Below, in pieces: positions 11,461-23,439 of a stretch of 64,000 nt of DNA (position 1 is its first letter; every line of letters starts with the position of its first letter). The stretch spans positions 21,879,639 through 21,943,638 of the forward strand of contig CM019721.1 in assembly GCA_009760885.1 (NCBI GenBank). Reading direction: 5' to 3'. Made by a program: the position numbers and the translations under genes. This DNA is from Achatina immaculata (Eukaryota; Mollusca; Gastropoda; Stylommatophora; Achatinidae). Under the pieces are notes generated by a model. It worked only from the letters and a program-made list of their open reading frames with translations, made no database searches and had not been told where the DNA came from.

Positions 11461-13170
11461 TGTGGTATGTCTACAGCTGTAGCAAATCATGAAGCAACAC
11501 ATGATCAGTCAAGTCCGAACTTTATGAGTAAAATTTGTTTTTGCTTAAGAAATAAGGCTAATATCAGGAATGAGTGAAAGGGACACCAAGAAAAGCATTT
11601 TAAAAGGGCACTTTCCATTCTCTCTAGTCACTGCTTAGATTCCAACAGCTTTTACATTTCTGTAATACAGAACATGCCAGAAGTCAAGTTTAAGAAATGC
11701 TGAATGAGAAGTGGTTCAAATATAGATCAGTTCGGTACAAAAGATCTTGCTGTCTTCATGCATGCTGACAAAGGTTGATATTTCTGTCAGACATTATTCA
11801 TTCCATAGCATAAATAAAATGACCATATCTGCAGCTTGTGCAATCTTGTGCAAGGTCCCAGTTTTCTCTAAAGAAAATGTATCTCCATCTTTATCTACAA
11901 CCTTCTGTTACCACTTTAGATTTTTACACAAAAAAAGAAACTGCCATCTTGATAACAAAGAGCCCATCCTTATTTTATATTCAGAAAAAAAGTTCATGTC
12001 ATTTTAGTTTAACTAATCATTACTGTTAAAAATTAAATGTGTGTGTGTGTGTGTGTGTTTTTAACTGAAACTGAATACAAAACAAAGAAAAGTTTTACTT
12101 CCAAAACAAAATGTTGTAGTTGATGGTAAAATATTGTTTATGTAACTTTTATATTGTCATTTTATTTTAGTATTGATGTTTAGTAATAATTGCTTTTATA
12201 TAAAATATTGGATATATTATGATGTTGTTCCTGTTTATATGATCAGTCAGAGAGAGAGAGAGAGAGAGAGAGATTGGGAGGGGAGATGGAGAGAGAGAGA
12301 GAGGGAGGGTCAGTCATTTACATGTCTCTTGTGGAATTTTGCCTCCCTAACACCTCTCCTGTAGGCCTCTTGGTTGTAAGTAAGAGAGAGGGTAAAAGGT
12401 ATGAAAAACTGATTATCTGAAAGAATTTCCAAAAAGCAAAAGTAATTAAGAATGAGGAAAATATAGAATGCTACATAATAAAGATCAAATTAAAAATAAA
12501 GAAATGAAAAATGAAACTTAAAGTAATAATAGTCAAATAATAAAGATCAAATTAATAATAAAGAAACGAAAGATGAAACTTAAAAGAAATAATAGTCAAC
12601 TGAAGATGTTCAGAAAGAAACATTTTTTTTTTAAATGTAAAACAACAGATGTAATCTACCAGTAGGTGACGAAGCAGGCGTGAAGTTTTATCCCGGTTCA
12701 CCCTCCCTCCCTCATCATTCTTTCACAAACAGAAGAATTTGTTAAACCTGAAACCCCGTGTACATACATCATCCCTCATACTCTCATGTCAGCCATTAAC
12801 CGGATCTGATTCTAAAAACTGCTTCGTCACTGAGTGCAGTTATAGCCAGAAGGTGCGTGACAGGGCATGATATAGTCTGTACTAGAACAAGATAAGAAAT
12901 GTGCTGATTCACTGCACATTCTGACATTGATTAAACCAAGGTTGTTTGCAAGACAGCCCACTATTATATGGCGTGATGCCCGCGTTCACCAGACGAGAAC
13001 ACATTAAGTGCGTTTTAGAGTTATTGTGCAAGATTTACAATTCATACAATTAATTTGTTGAGAAAGCGAAACATCTCACATATTTCTGCTGGATTTTCCT
13101 ATATGCCCCTTGCTTTTGGTTAGTCAGTTGGTAACTGAGGATTTGAGTCAATTTTATACTAGTAAAAGAA
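11461..13170. other. intergenic, no gene seen
   Basis: AT-rich DNA downstream of the GST gene. It contains a short GT run (12040-12058), a GA-rich microsatellite (12249-12305) and an A-rich duplicated segment around 12480-12600 (AATAAAGATCAAATTAA... twice). No ORF with recognisable homology. Confidence 0.6.
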
Positions 13171-13405
13171 ACAATGTACCGGCAATCTTTTGGTAGTGTT
13201 GTGCCGAAGTAATGTTACAAAAGAGACAATGCATTGTAGAGGTCGCCAACCTTTTAGTAGTGTTGTGCCGAAGTAATGTTGCAAAAGAGACAATGTACTA
13301 CATAGTTTGGCAACATTTTAGTAGTGTTGTGCTGAAGTAATGTTGCTAAAGAGACAATGTACTGCAGGGGTCGGCAACATTTTAGTAGTGTTGTGCCGAA
13401 GTAAT
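13171..13405. repeat. 64-bp tandem repeat
   Basis: Four units of about 64 bp carrying TAGTGTTGTGCCGAAGTAAT and AAAGAGACAATG, with 5-10% divergence. Confidence 0.9.
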
Positions 13406-13559
13406 GTTGCAAAGTCACTCAGCGTTTCAACCTAGGACCGCCATATTTTTATATACAGCAAACATTGAAACACTTTATATAATTATGTTATTCCTTGTTG
13501 GTTATTCAATATTTTAATTATGGCTTCCTTCACACTGGAATAAATGGAAATGAAAAAGC

Positions 13560-13990
13560 ATATGCCCTCTCCAAGCATGGAGCAGAATGGGACAGAGTAA
13601 CCACTCAGTAACATATTCAGAAGCGAAAAACATCATCCACAACAAACTAAACACCAGCTGGAAAACAAAACTGAATCAACACAAGCCCCATTCATCAACT
13701 ACAGCGATACCAGCAAACCACAATCTTTCAACTAAGAACCGGACACTGCAGACTTCTAAGCCATCTTTACTGCCTCAAAATGTCACACACAGAAGAGTGT
13801 CCCTGTGGCTTTGGGACACAGACACCAGAACATATCCTGCAAACCTGTCCAACCCACTCAAACCTCCGAGCATAGATCTGACCCGAGGGAGAAGAACTGA
13901 ATGAGAAGCTGTGGGGCTCACACTCAAGCCTGAGGCAGGCGGCGGGCTTTGTCAGAACGACAGGGCTGCAGATCCAGCAAGACCAAACTT
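13560..13990 (+). mobile_element. LINE C-terminal fragment with zinc-knuckle-like motif
   Basis: Around 13735-13885 one frame reads TGHCRLLSHLY, then a Cys/His cluster EECPCGFGTQTPEHILQTCP, ending in LRA and a stop. This TGH...CPCG...HIL..CP arrangement follows the RNase H-like region in Jockey/CR1-type LINE ORFs. The upstream part is frameshifted. A remnant only. Confidence 0.75.
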
Positions 13991-14354
13991 CTCGAATGCT
14001 GAATAAGAATATTTTAATATAAATAGAAACAAATACAAAAACTAAATTTGCAAAATTACTTGCCTAAATATACCATTTTTTAAAGCCAGAAACAGCCCTT
14101 TTAATGGCTTAAGTTTTCTCTCTGAGTTAACATAGGGTAATGTTGGTTTGATAGTGTCTTTATACACCTGGTGCAGAGCACATAACACTTTCACAACATA
14201 AAGCAGAAATAGCTCGATCCGTTTGCTGTATGAATCCCTATCCGTTTGTCCAAGTCTTGAAACAACCGGATATCAAGTTTTGTTGTAGAAAGTTTGTTAC
14301 AGTCCAGGTAGAGACTTGACTACCATGTGTACATGACAACCGAGAGAACTCTAC
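13991..14354. other. intergenic, no gene seen
   Basis: AT-rich unassigned sequence between the LINE fragment and the TAGA microsatellite. No ORF, repeat or RNA gene is recognised. Confidence 0.5.
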
Positions 14355-14358
14355 GGGT

Positions 14359-14468
<110 letters not shown>

Positions 14469-14511
14469 CAAAATCAATACCTCTCGCTGCACACCGACTC
14501 AGTCACTTTGT

Positions 14512-14812
14512 ATCACATTGCAGTGTCTTACCTCCCCTGCCTAACATCAGACTGCAGTCTTACCTCCCCTGCCTAACATCAGACTGCACAGTCTTACCTC
14601 CCCTGCCTAACATCAGACTGCAGTCTTACCTCCCCTGCCTAACATCAGACTGCACAGTCTTACCTCCCCTGCCTAACATCAGACTGCACAGTCTTACCTC
14701 CCCTGTCTAACAACAGACTGCACAGTCTTACCTCCCCTGCCTAACATCAGACTGCACAGTCTTACCTCCCCTGCCTAACATCAGACTGCACAGTCTTACC
14801 TCCCCTGCCTGA
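14512..14812. repeat. 30/34-bp minisatellite
   Basis: About nine units of CTTACCTCCCCTGCCTAACA plus TCAGACTGCA, in two length classes that differ by the presence of an extra CAGT-like insert. Confidence 0.95.
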
Positions 14813-14892
14813 AAACTTTGGTTTTTTTAAGGGATGCGAAAACGAAAAGTTTTAAAGAATTATATGCTTCTATTTAACTAAAAATTCACTAA

Positions 14893-14998
14893 AATAGTGC
14901 ACAAAAAAGTTTGAACTGGAATGCAGTAATTATGACCCAAAATTTTTGTTTTAGGTCATAATTACTGCTTTCCAGTTCAAACTTCTTTGTGCACTATT
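14893..14998. other. long inverted repeat (45-bp arms)
   Basis: Arms 14893-14937 and 14954-14998 pair at 43 of 45 positions around a 16-base T-rich loop. The arms start with AATAGTGCACAAA and end with TAATTATGACC. It could be a foldback element or a fused pair of transposon termini. No transposase is associated. Confidence 0.85.
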
Positions 14999-15204
14999 CC
15001 TCGTGCCACGCTTGCCACTACAGCAATTTTTCTGTTCCTGACTAGAGCTAGACAACAGGGGGCGTGTAATATTTCTTTAGGAGGCTCCACTACCCTATTT
15101 CCTGCCACGCCTAAATAAAATAATAGTAATAAAGGTAAGCATTGGGTCAGGGAGGGGAGAACAGGGTGAAGTTATGTGCCTGCTTACAAAATTTCTCTTG
15201 TAAG

Positions 15205-15400
15205 TCTTCCATACATACATACATACATACATACATACATACATACATACATACATACATACATACATACATACATACGTACGTACATACAAACGTACAC
15301 ACATACATATATACAAACATGTATACATACATATATTCATACATACATACAAATACACATTCATACATACATACAAACACACATTCATGTATACATACAT
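15205..15400. repeat. (ACAT)n microsatellite, partly degenerate
   Basis: A run of pure ACAT units to about 15280, then variants (ACGT, AAAC, ATTC). The HTYIHTYI and MYVCMYVC frames on the two strands are artefacts. Confidence 0.95.
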
Positions 15401-15489
15401 ATATAATACACACCCACACACACATATATATATTTATAAATATACATATATAATATTGTATATAATATATATAATATTATATAGAAAAA

Positions 15490-17395
15490 AGAAGCCCCTA
15501 GAAATAAATGGATGACAGACGACATCTTAGGACTGATGGACAAGAGGAGGAGGAGTAAAAATAACCAGGAAAAATATAACAAGATAAATAAAGAAATAAG
15601 ACGCAAATGCGGAGAAGCAAAAGAAGTGTGGTTAAATGAACAGCGCAGACAGATAGAGGACTCTCATATTAAAGACAGCAAAAACATGCACAAACGAATT
15701 AATGAACTCACAGGCAGGAAAACAAAATATACCACAGGATGCTTGAAATCGAAAGAAGGTAAAATGTTAATGGGAAAAGAAGACATTGTGGACAGGTGGA
15801 CAGAGTATATCGTTGAGCTATATGGAGGAGAAAGACCAGAATTAACACCAGATACTGAAAACTGTGATGGACCGCCAATACTTGAAGATGAAATCATAGA
15901 TGCCATCAACACATGAAGAAAGGAAAAGCGACTGGGCCTGATAATATAACAATAGAAGAAATAGAGGCACTAGAGGAGACAGGAATAAAAATAATAACCA
16001 AGTTACTGAATGACATTTACAACAATAGTTATATTCCCAGTGACTTGCTTAAATCCACGTTTATAGCACTACCAAAGAAACCAGGTGCAAAGGAATGTGA
16101 CGACCACCGGTCTATCAACCTCTCATGTCACATAACGAAGCTACTTCTGAGAATAATTATGAGAAAAACAAGGAAAAAGATAAAAATGGAAATAGCAGAT
16201 GAACAGTTTGGATTTGTTGAAGGAAAGGGAACACACAATGCCATTTATCCTTTACGAACACTAACAGAAAGAGCTTTAGAAGTACAGAAAGATTTCTACT
16301 TATGCTTCATTGATTACACCAAGGCATTTGACAATGTGAAACATAATGAAATTATTAAAATGCTTGAAGACATCAGTATAGACGGCAAAGACCTGAGGAT
16401 TGTACAACATCTATACTGGCAGCAAGAAGCAGCAGTTCGAGTTGAAAATAGAACTGGAAAATATCAACTTATAAAACAAGGGGTGCGACAAGGATGTGTA
16501 CTATCTCCAGACCTTTTTTCTCTGTACAGCGAGAATATTCTAAGAACAATCATGACAGAACCAGACATAAAAATTGGAAAATACAATATTAACAACCTTC
16601 GGTATGCTAACGACACCGTACTGATAGCTGAGAACCAACAAGACCTGCAAAATCTCTTGGATAAAGTCACCAAAGAAAGTGAACAGAAACGCCTTACATT
16701 GAACATCAAAAAGACAGAGACTATGGTTATATCTAATAAACAGAATCCACCAGCAAGCAGTATTAAATTAAACGGAACTATTCTAAAGGAGGTGCTGAAA
16801 TTCAAATACCTTGGAGCAGTAATAACTTCAGATGGGAAATGCAGAACAGAAATTAGGAACAGAATAGGCCAAGCAAAGACTGCATTTCAGAGAATGAGAA
16901 ACATATTGACCAACACATCCTTATCAATGAATGTTAGAAAACGAGTCCTAAAATGCTATATTGAACCTATCTTGTTATATGGAAGTGAATCATGGACAAT
17001 AGGCAAGTCTGCACAAAAATCATTGGAAGCAGCAGAAATGTGGTTTATTAGAAGAATGTTGCGAATCCCCTGGACAGCAAAAATAACTAATGAAGAATGT
17101 AGGAGAAGAGCTGGAGAGACAAAAAAAAACCTTGTCAAAAAGATAAGAGAGAGACAATGTACTTTCATAGGACATGCAATGAGAAGAGGGGGCATTGAAA
17201 ATATTATAACAACAGGAAAAATAGAAGGAAGAAGATCAAGAGGAAGACCAAGAGAAATGATACTGGACAGTCAGACGGGATGGTGTGAGAGGAGATCACC
17301 AACTGAGCTGATGGCCTGCATGAAGGATCGGATACTCTGGAGAAGCATAATAGCCAACGCCAGTCGGCACGGCACATGATGATGCTGATGATGAT
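15490..17395 (+). mobile_element. 5'-truncated LINE with reverse transcriptase
   Basis: A non-LTR retrotransposon lacking its endonuclease end. It starts directly after an AT-rich microsatellite, inside the linker before the reverse-transcriptase domain, and ends in a GATGAT-type 3' tail (17377-17394) typical of RTE-like LINEs. It is the most complete copy of the family that also supplied the fragments in GST intron 1. Clade assignment (RTE/BovB-like from the [14 protein letters not shown] and ANASRHGT tail) is tentative. Confidence 0.9.
15512..17379 (+). pseudogene. LINE reverse transcriptase ORF (frameshifted, catalytic-site mutant)
   Basis: A 134-codon frame (15512-15916) and a 488-codon frame (15913-17379) form one protein separated by a one-base shift at about 15912, just before the conserved GKATGPD block. 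The second frame carries RT motif A ([12 protein letters not shown], Asp134), the [11 protein letters not shown] block (about 189-199), the active-site loop at 231-234, the thumb [25 protein letters not shown], and a basic [10 protein letters not shown] tail. The loop reads YAND instead of YADD, so one of the two metal-binding aspartates is Asn233. With the frameshift and the 5' truncation, this copy cannot be autonomous. Confidence 0.9.
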
Positions 17396-17396
17396 A

Positions 17397-19475
17397 TATA
17401 ATATTGAAGTTTGTGAATCATATATTTCTGACTAAAGAAGATGTTTTTGGTTAATACCGATTTTATCTTCACATACATACAGATTTCTGTTGTTTTAGAT
17501 TAGGTTTCACAAACATTGCCACTTCACTAACCAGAGCAGAGCAAGCGCAATGAAATGTTCTCTACAGAATTCATTTAATTCTCACAAATAAGCTCAAAAT
17601 AACATCACTTTGATTGAATCACTTAATTATTTGTTCACAATATCAAACTCTATCATATTCTACATGCTGCAAGTTTTCTAAATGTTCTCTTATTTCACAG
17701 TATTCTATACTTGATACGAGAACATTTCCTAACTCAGTATTATATCAGATCTGCAACACGTGGTCAATCACTTACATGACTAAATTACTGTACTCGAAGT
17801 TTCAAAGTAACAAATATTCATAATCACTTGATTCACCTGAAACACAGCTTCAATCTGTCTTTCCGTGCTATTGGTCATTATAGTGACGCTTCCCGTATCC
17901 CGATTCTTCTGTATGGTCACTATAATGATCACTGATTTGTTTCAATAAAACAACCGGTGTAACATTTAGATTCTACATATTTCGTCCGCGATTCCGGTGA
18001 CACTTTTCAAAATGGCGAAAGAGTGCCTAGTTACGAGCGATGCCGAGCGAGGAAAAGGAAGAGAAAGGCCGAAATTTTTCAATTTTTGATTATGTAGATA
18101 GGGGTATGGACATGGCCTGTGACCACCCCACTGCTCTTGAATGTATCCCAAGTAGATCTAGACATATTTAGATGACTGGAGAAGTAGTTTGGAGTTATTT
18201 CAGACATTAATTTAGCAAGAATGCAACATAGAATCAGAATATGAGATCGACAAGTAGATCTACACATCTCAGATGGTACGTAGTGCAGATCTAGATCTAG
18301 CCGATGGTGAGCTGGCCACAATCAGTGTCTAAAAACATCATATTACTTCTTTTTTCCTAAAAAACTCTGCATTTATGGAATTTTCATTCATTTAGCTATA
18401 CTTTGAAACATATTAAGTATACGGAAGTACATGGAAATACTGTTTTCCATTCCATTTTACAACTAGACCCCCTTACAGACCAAGACCCGCGTTTTTAGTC
18501 CCGTTCCTACCAATACGTCCGCTTTTCGTCCTCCAGCACGGGAAGAGTTAAAACTGCTTCTTCAAAACTGCTTTTCCTGAGTATCTATTGCTCTAGGTGT
18601 TCATTTGTCGTTACATACGTCTTATTTCTCTTTTGAGTCTTTTCTGGAGTCTTTTCTGCTGTTCTTCTCTGATTGTCTCTCCTTCTCTTGTCTGGACCGG
18701 TCTCAGTTCACTGACCGTCCTTGTTCATCCATCTTCGGGCCTCGTCCTCTGTCTCCTCTCCTTCTTCTTCCTTCTTGGATTTTCCTTGTCTCTCTGTCCT
18801 CCTTTTCATCTTCAAGTGCAGCTTGATGGATTAACCAGTAAGTATTTTGGCTCCACCCTTCAGATGTCCACTGGTTCCCATGAGCGTTCTGACTGTCCGT
18901 CATTCAAACTACCCCGAGACTTATATGTCGTAAGTCAATTGTCCAATAGGGCATGCCTCTTAATATTTAATTGGTCAGCTGGCCGAGTTGGTCACTCCTT
19001 TATTTAAAAACCGTGTGCAATCGCGTCCTAACGCGCGTCAACTAACATGTGTCAAAGTGCCAACTCCGTCCATACAATTGTTATTTACCTAAGTCCTTAT
19101 CTTCCTCTTTCATGTCGGAGGTTTTACTGTGTCCACGCTTTGTATTGTGCCTGCCTTTTCTATTCGTCTTTTCTATTGTTTACACATGTCAACGTCCAGT
19201 CATCGCTTTGTTATCACTGGACCATCCTACTTTCTGGCGTCCTTCCTTTGTATTACCTATATGTCAACGTCACTGAGTCTCTTCTTTTTCTATTCACTGT
19301 TTCCACTGTTTACTTTTGTCCTCGTCTTGTTCTAGAGTCATGGAAGTTTTATACCTTTCTCTTCCTTTTCTTTGTCGCTATTCGATGTTACTATTTTTTA
19401 CAGTAAATTTTCATAATCATATTCATTAATGATAATAATATTAACTATAATGATTACTTACAAGGCTATGCTACA
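17397..19475 (+). mobile_element. LTR-like element, copy 1 (with internal insertion)
   Basis: Matches the 1434-bp solo LTR at 39336-40769 along both halves: 17397-17865 matches its left third and 18560-19475 the rest, ending GGC..GCTACA as the other copy does. About 700 bp at 17866-18560 have no counterpart and look like an insertion. Like its sister it carries CCAAT-type boxes (near 18940 and 18971) and a TTTATTTAAAA element near 19000. No coding region is recognised. The C/T-rich open frames at 18597-19007 are not genes. Confidence 0.75.
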
Positions 19476-19640
19476 AATACATGCATACATACATACATAC
19501 ATACATACATACATACATACATACATACATACATTCACACATACATGCATACATACAGACACACATTCATACATACACACACATATATATATACATACAT
19601 GCAAGTACACATTCATACATACATTTATACATATAAAATG
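19476..19640. repeat. (ACAT)n microsatellite
   Basis: ACAT units, pure at the start and then interrupted, directly after the LTR-like copy. Confidence 0.95.
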
Positions 19641-19751
19641 GATGTATGTGTGTATGTATGTTCTAGAATAACTCTGGAGCGCCTGGAGCAGTTTCAACCA
19701 AACTTGGTACACAAATGACCTACAATTTGGAAGAAAAAGTATTGGGGGGGG
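19641..19751 (+). mobile_element. Helitron 5' leader fragment
   Basis: The block GGAGCAGTTTCAACCAAACT...TACAATTTGGA matches the leader following the 5' end of the Helitron at 38746 and the minus-strand copy ending near 34732. It runs into a G homopolymer and the assembly gap. Confidence 0.65.
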
Positions 19752-19851
19752 NNNNNNNNNNNNNNNNNNNNNNNNNNNNNNNNNNNNNNNNNNNNNNNNN
19801 NNNNNNNNNNNNNNNNNNNNNNNNNNNNNNNNNNNNNNNNNNNNNNNNNNN
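19752..19851. other. assembly gap (100 N)
   Basis: Exactly 100 unknown bases, a conventional scaffold-gap size, so the true distance is unknown. Confidence 0.99.
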
Positions 19852-20045
19852 CTAGGCAGTAATGTACATCATGTTGTCAGAATCTAGGCACTAACATACA
19901 TCATGTTGTCAGAATCTAGGCACTAACATACATCATGTTTCAGAATCTATACACTAACATACACCATGTTGTCAGAATCTAGGCACTAACATACATCATG
20001 TTGTCAGAATCTAGATAGTAATGTACATGTGCTATCAGTCTAGGC
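19852..20045. repeat. ~32-bp tandem repeat
   Basis: Six units of about 32 bp (CTAGGCACTAACATACATCA plus TGTTGTCAGAAT), truncated on the left by the assembly gap. Confidence 0.9.
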
Positions 20046-20254
20046 AGTAACATAAATGAGGACAGTAATATTAAAACTGAAAAGTATTTGTTTCTCTTGC
20101 TAATAATATTTCATGAGGTCACAGAATTTAATGCAAGACTTGATGCTGTTTGCTGCTCAAATTCTCTCAGATCAGAGAAAAGCTTATATGAGACTTTATA
20201 TGGGAAATCGTCCAAATAAGCCTCAAGTGCTTTTTGAGAAGAGTTGCTGACATA

Positions 20255-21031
20255 AGAGGGTCATACCGAAAGTCGTGAGCAAAAATCTTTTAAAAATCAG
20301 AATTTATAGATTATAAATGTATCACTTAATCTGCATCCTTTGCACTTCATGTAGAGGTCACATGATGTTGCCTTCATGTGTCACATGACCACACTGATCA
20401 GAAGCAAAATGGCGGGTGCTGAAGTTTTGTTTCGTCAATGTGCTGTTATTGAGTTCCTTATTAAAGAGGAAATCCCCACTGCTAAAATTCACCAAAGACT
20501 TTAACTTGCTTATGCAGATGTGTGTCTCTGGGTGCTAGCAGTGTTAGGAGGTGGGAGAAACATTTCAAGGATGGAAACACGAGCATCCAAGATATGCCTT
20601 GCAGCGGTCGCCCTCAAACTGTCTCCACTGAACGCAACATGGAAAGGGTTGACAACATCATTAAACAAGACAGACATGTTACATTATCTGAAATTGCGGT
20701 ATATCTTGGAATAGGACACAATGCAGTACAGGAAATGATTGAAATATTAGGCTATAGAAAAGTTTGTTCCCGCTGGGAGAGAATGTCCAAAAAGTAGTTT
20801 GTCTGTGCCGTCGGTCAGCTGGAACGGAATTCTACTGGGACGGTATTTTCAAACTTGCAGAGCGATAGGAAAAATGTGTGCAGAGAAATGGAGATTATGT
20901 TGAAAAGTGAAGGAAAGGATGCAGTAAAGTGAAGGAAAAGATTGAGATTAAGGTGATACATTTATATTTTCCTTCTCTATAAATTCTGATTTTTAAAAAA
21001 TTTTTGGTCACAACTTTTGGTATGACCCTCA
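20255..21031 (+). mobile_element. internally deleted mariner with long terminal inverted repeats
   Basis: A 777-bp element flanked by TA at 20253-20254 and 21032-21033. Its terminal inverted repeats are about 55 bp long, with outer sequence GAGGGTCATACC and inner AAAAATCAGAATTTATAG on both sides. Between them lie only the two ends of a mariner transposase. Confidence 0.9.
20409..20935 (+). pseudogene. mariner transposase remnant lacking the catalytic domain
   Basis: Starts MAGAEVLFRQCAVIEF with the N-terminal helix-turn-helix, broken by a stop after IHQRL and a frameshift near 20520. It continues SVRRWEKHFKDG, the GRP box and a second helix-turn-helix ending YRKVCSRW. The sequence then jumps directly to the C-terminal tail (FYWDGIFKLAER, stop, EKCVQRNGDYVEK). 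The whole DD34D catalytic core is deleted. This is the structure expected of a non-autonomous derivative that keeps ends and DNA-binding coding sequence. Confidence 0.85.
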
Positions 21032-21169
21032 TATATAAGCACTAGCAAACATTGCTGCCAGGTTTTGTGCTATCTAGTATGTTGGTACAGCTGCTATATT
21101 CAGGATTTTTCTTGTACAACTTCATTGCAGTTACATAAGCCCTTTGGATGAAATATGGATTTTAATATA

Positions 21170-22672
21170 CTGTTAAAAAAAAAAGAACCGCAACACTACT
21201 GTAGTTGTAATGGACACCAAATTTCAAACTTGTGTCAGAATTTTATTTTACAGAATTAATGTTTCAATCTTGGCATGAAGAAACTTGAAGCCTTTAACAA
21301 TGAAATGATGTTCATTAAATTTGGTTTGGACTTTTATTCTTTGCGACTGAGGCCTCCGTTTCAGTAAGGTGTATGGCCTCCTCTGGCCTGTATCAGAGAA
21401 CAACATCTCTTTGACATGAATCCGATTAACTGTTGAATCTGTTGTTGTGGGATGGCTGCCCACTCTTCCCGCAGTGCAAGAGACAACTTTCAGAGATTGG
21501 TTGGCGCCACGTCTCGCTGGTGGACTTGTCTGTTGAGTTCATCCCATAAGTGTTCTAATGGGTTCATGTCTGATGACATGGATGGCCACGGAATAGTCTG
21601 GACGTTGTTGTCAGTGAGGAACTGGCTGGTGAGTTGTGCCATATGAGGTCGAGCGTTATTCTGCTGAATAATTGACCCTGGTGCAGCCAGAAGTGGAAGG
21701 ACATGAGGACAAAGAATTTCAGCAATGTATCATGGGCATTCAGGCATCCTTCAGTTTGCACCAGGTCACTTCTTCCCATGAAGTTGATCGTCCCCATCAC
21801 CAGTACACCTCCACCACCATGTGGAGGTGCCTCATCCATGCAGTTCTGTGCGTGTAGCGCTCATGGACTCTGCGGTAAACTCTTCTCTGTCTATCATGTC
21901 ACTGGAGCAGAAAGAATGATTCATCACTAAACCAAACCCTTCTCCAATCATTCACAATGGTCCATTGACGATGCTGGTTCACCCACTGTAGTCGGTTCTG
22001 GCGATGCCGGTTTGTAAGAACAGGACCTCTGTAAGGTCTTCTAGCCTAAAGACCAGTGTCGTGCAGCCGGTTCCTGACCGTTTGATCTGGAATTCAATGA
22101 ACTGCTGTCATTGACTGGACTGTTGAGGACGCAGATGCAAATCAATTCGTGAGATGACACAGGCGGCGTATGAAGCAGTCTTCAGCAGGAGTTGTGACTA
22201 TGGGTCTTCCACTGCGTGGCCGGTCTGCAACTGAGCCAGTTTCTTGAAATGGTCTCCAAAGATGATGAATGGTGCTTCTAACCACATTAAATTGTCTGGC
22301 CACTACACTTTGTGACTGCCCTGTCTGTAAACGTCCAGTGGTGATGAGTAGTTGTTTTGTAGTGAGATGAGCCATACTTGCTCATTGAATTTTCAAATGA
22401 ATTGATTTGAGGAGCATCAGTAACATGGTCAGTGAGTTTTGTGTTCAGTAAGTTTCATGGGATTCTCATGAACCTGTCATGAATTATTGTCAGAAATGCT
22501 GTTTTGACTAGTGTTGCTTTTCTGTGTTCATGAATCATCTGCCGAGTACAATTCAGGTCAGCACATGAAGTTGATGTCCAAATGAATGTTTCAGGCAATT
22601 TGCCTTTGTCTGATCAGCAAACTTCACTTTAAACTGCAACATCGCATTTGTTGCGTTTCTTTTTTTGAACAG
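21170..22672 (-). mobile_element. full-length Tc1-like transposon, copy 1
   Basis: 1503 bp flanked by TA (21168-21169, 22673-22674). Terminal inverted repeats start CTGTTCAAAAAAAGAAACGC, with the left end slightly diverged (AAGAACCGCAAC). The transposase is on the minus strand. It is the same family as the element at 45211-46700. Confidence 0.9.
21240..22375 (-). pseudogene. Tc1-like transposase pseudogene
   Basis: Begins at 22375 with MAHLTTKQLLITTGRLQTGQ and a paired helix-turn-helix (VVARQFNVVRSTIHHLW, GRPIVTTPAED). It reaches the first catalytic segment WFSDESFF and then decays through at least five stops and shifts. The NPIE region is recognisable only as HEPIRTLMG in a shifted frame. 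The tail (TAGRVGSHPTTTD...) is shared with the second copy. Confidence 0.88.
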
Positions 22673-22677
22673 TATAG

Positions 22678-23019
22678 ATATATATATATATATATATGCA
22701 TGCGCTACAGCTCAGTACACTCTGTTTGAACATTTACAGACCCAGTGTCCATTTTTGCATAAAAATAACTGGCAGCAGCCTGTTTGTGTAGTGTTGCTGG
22801 TAGACACCAGTGTACAGACATGAGTTAGGAAAACAAGAAAACTTGCATCACCTTCACTTACTAGTTAAGAATTCTAGAGTTGATGGAAATAATCTCACAG
22901 TGCCAGCTGTAATTTTTTTGTGAAAGCAGTAATATATCCGTACATGTCATGTATAACCAGACAGCTAAGAAGACTGGATAATCAACACGGAACTGCCAAA
23001 CACTGGTAGAAATATTGAA
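22678..23019. other. intergenic, (TA)n then unassigned
   Basis: A TA dinucleotide tract (22678-22697) follows the Tc1. The remainder has no recognised feature. Confidence 0.5.
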
Positions 23020-23265
23020 GATGGGATCGGAGATCTTATAAACTAATTGTCTGATGTACAGTGAGGATGATCCATCAACTAACTAACCAGTTAGATATAT
23101 CTTACTGGAGCTTATGGACTAATTATCTGATGTACAGTGAGGATGATCCGTCAACTAACTAACTAGATAGTTATATTTTACTGGAGCTTATGGACTAATT
23201 GTCTAATGTATAATGAGGATGATCCATCAACTAACTAACCAGATAGCTATATCTTCCTGGAGAGC
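23020..23265. repeat. ~77-bp tandem repeat
   Basis: Three units of about 77-79 bp containing GGACTAATTGTCTGATGTAC and GAGGATGATCCATCAACTAA. Confidence 0.9.
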
Positions 23266-23439
23266 ATTTGCTCGTCCTACCAGTGAGCTTTTCAGTTATT
23301 TTTTATCATAAAATAATGAAAGATTTGTGTGTGGCATTTCACTCTTATCTTTCTCTTTCTCATATAGACATCTGGCAGAGTTCATGACTGAGGTTACATG
23401 TACACACAGATGCTCAGATGTTCCCTGGATGTTGAGTTT

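Noticed and set aside
15142..15453. Frames of HTYIHTYI / MYVCMYVC in ACAT microsatellites (also 10246-10452 and 19429-19712)
   Set aside because: Pure tetranucleotide repeats translate without stops in all frames.
18597..19007. 136-codon frame with hydrophobic, Ser/Leu-rich N-terminus resembling a signal peptide
   Set aside because: It lies inside an LTR-like repeat that has a diverged second copy (39871-40334) where the frame is not conserved. The composition follows from C/T-rich DNA.
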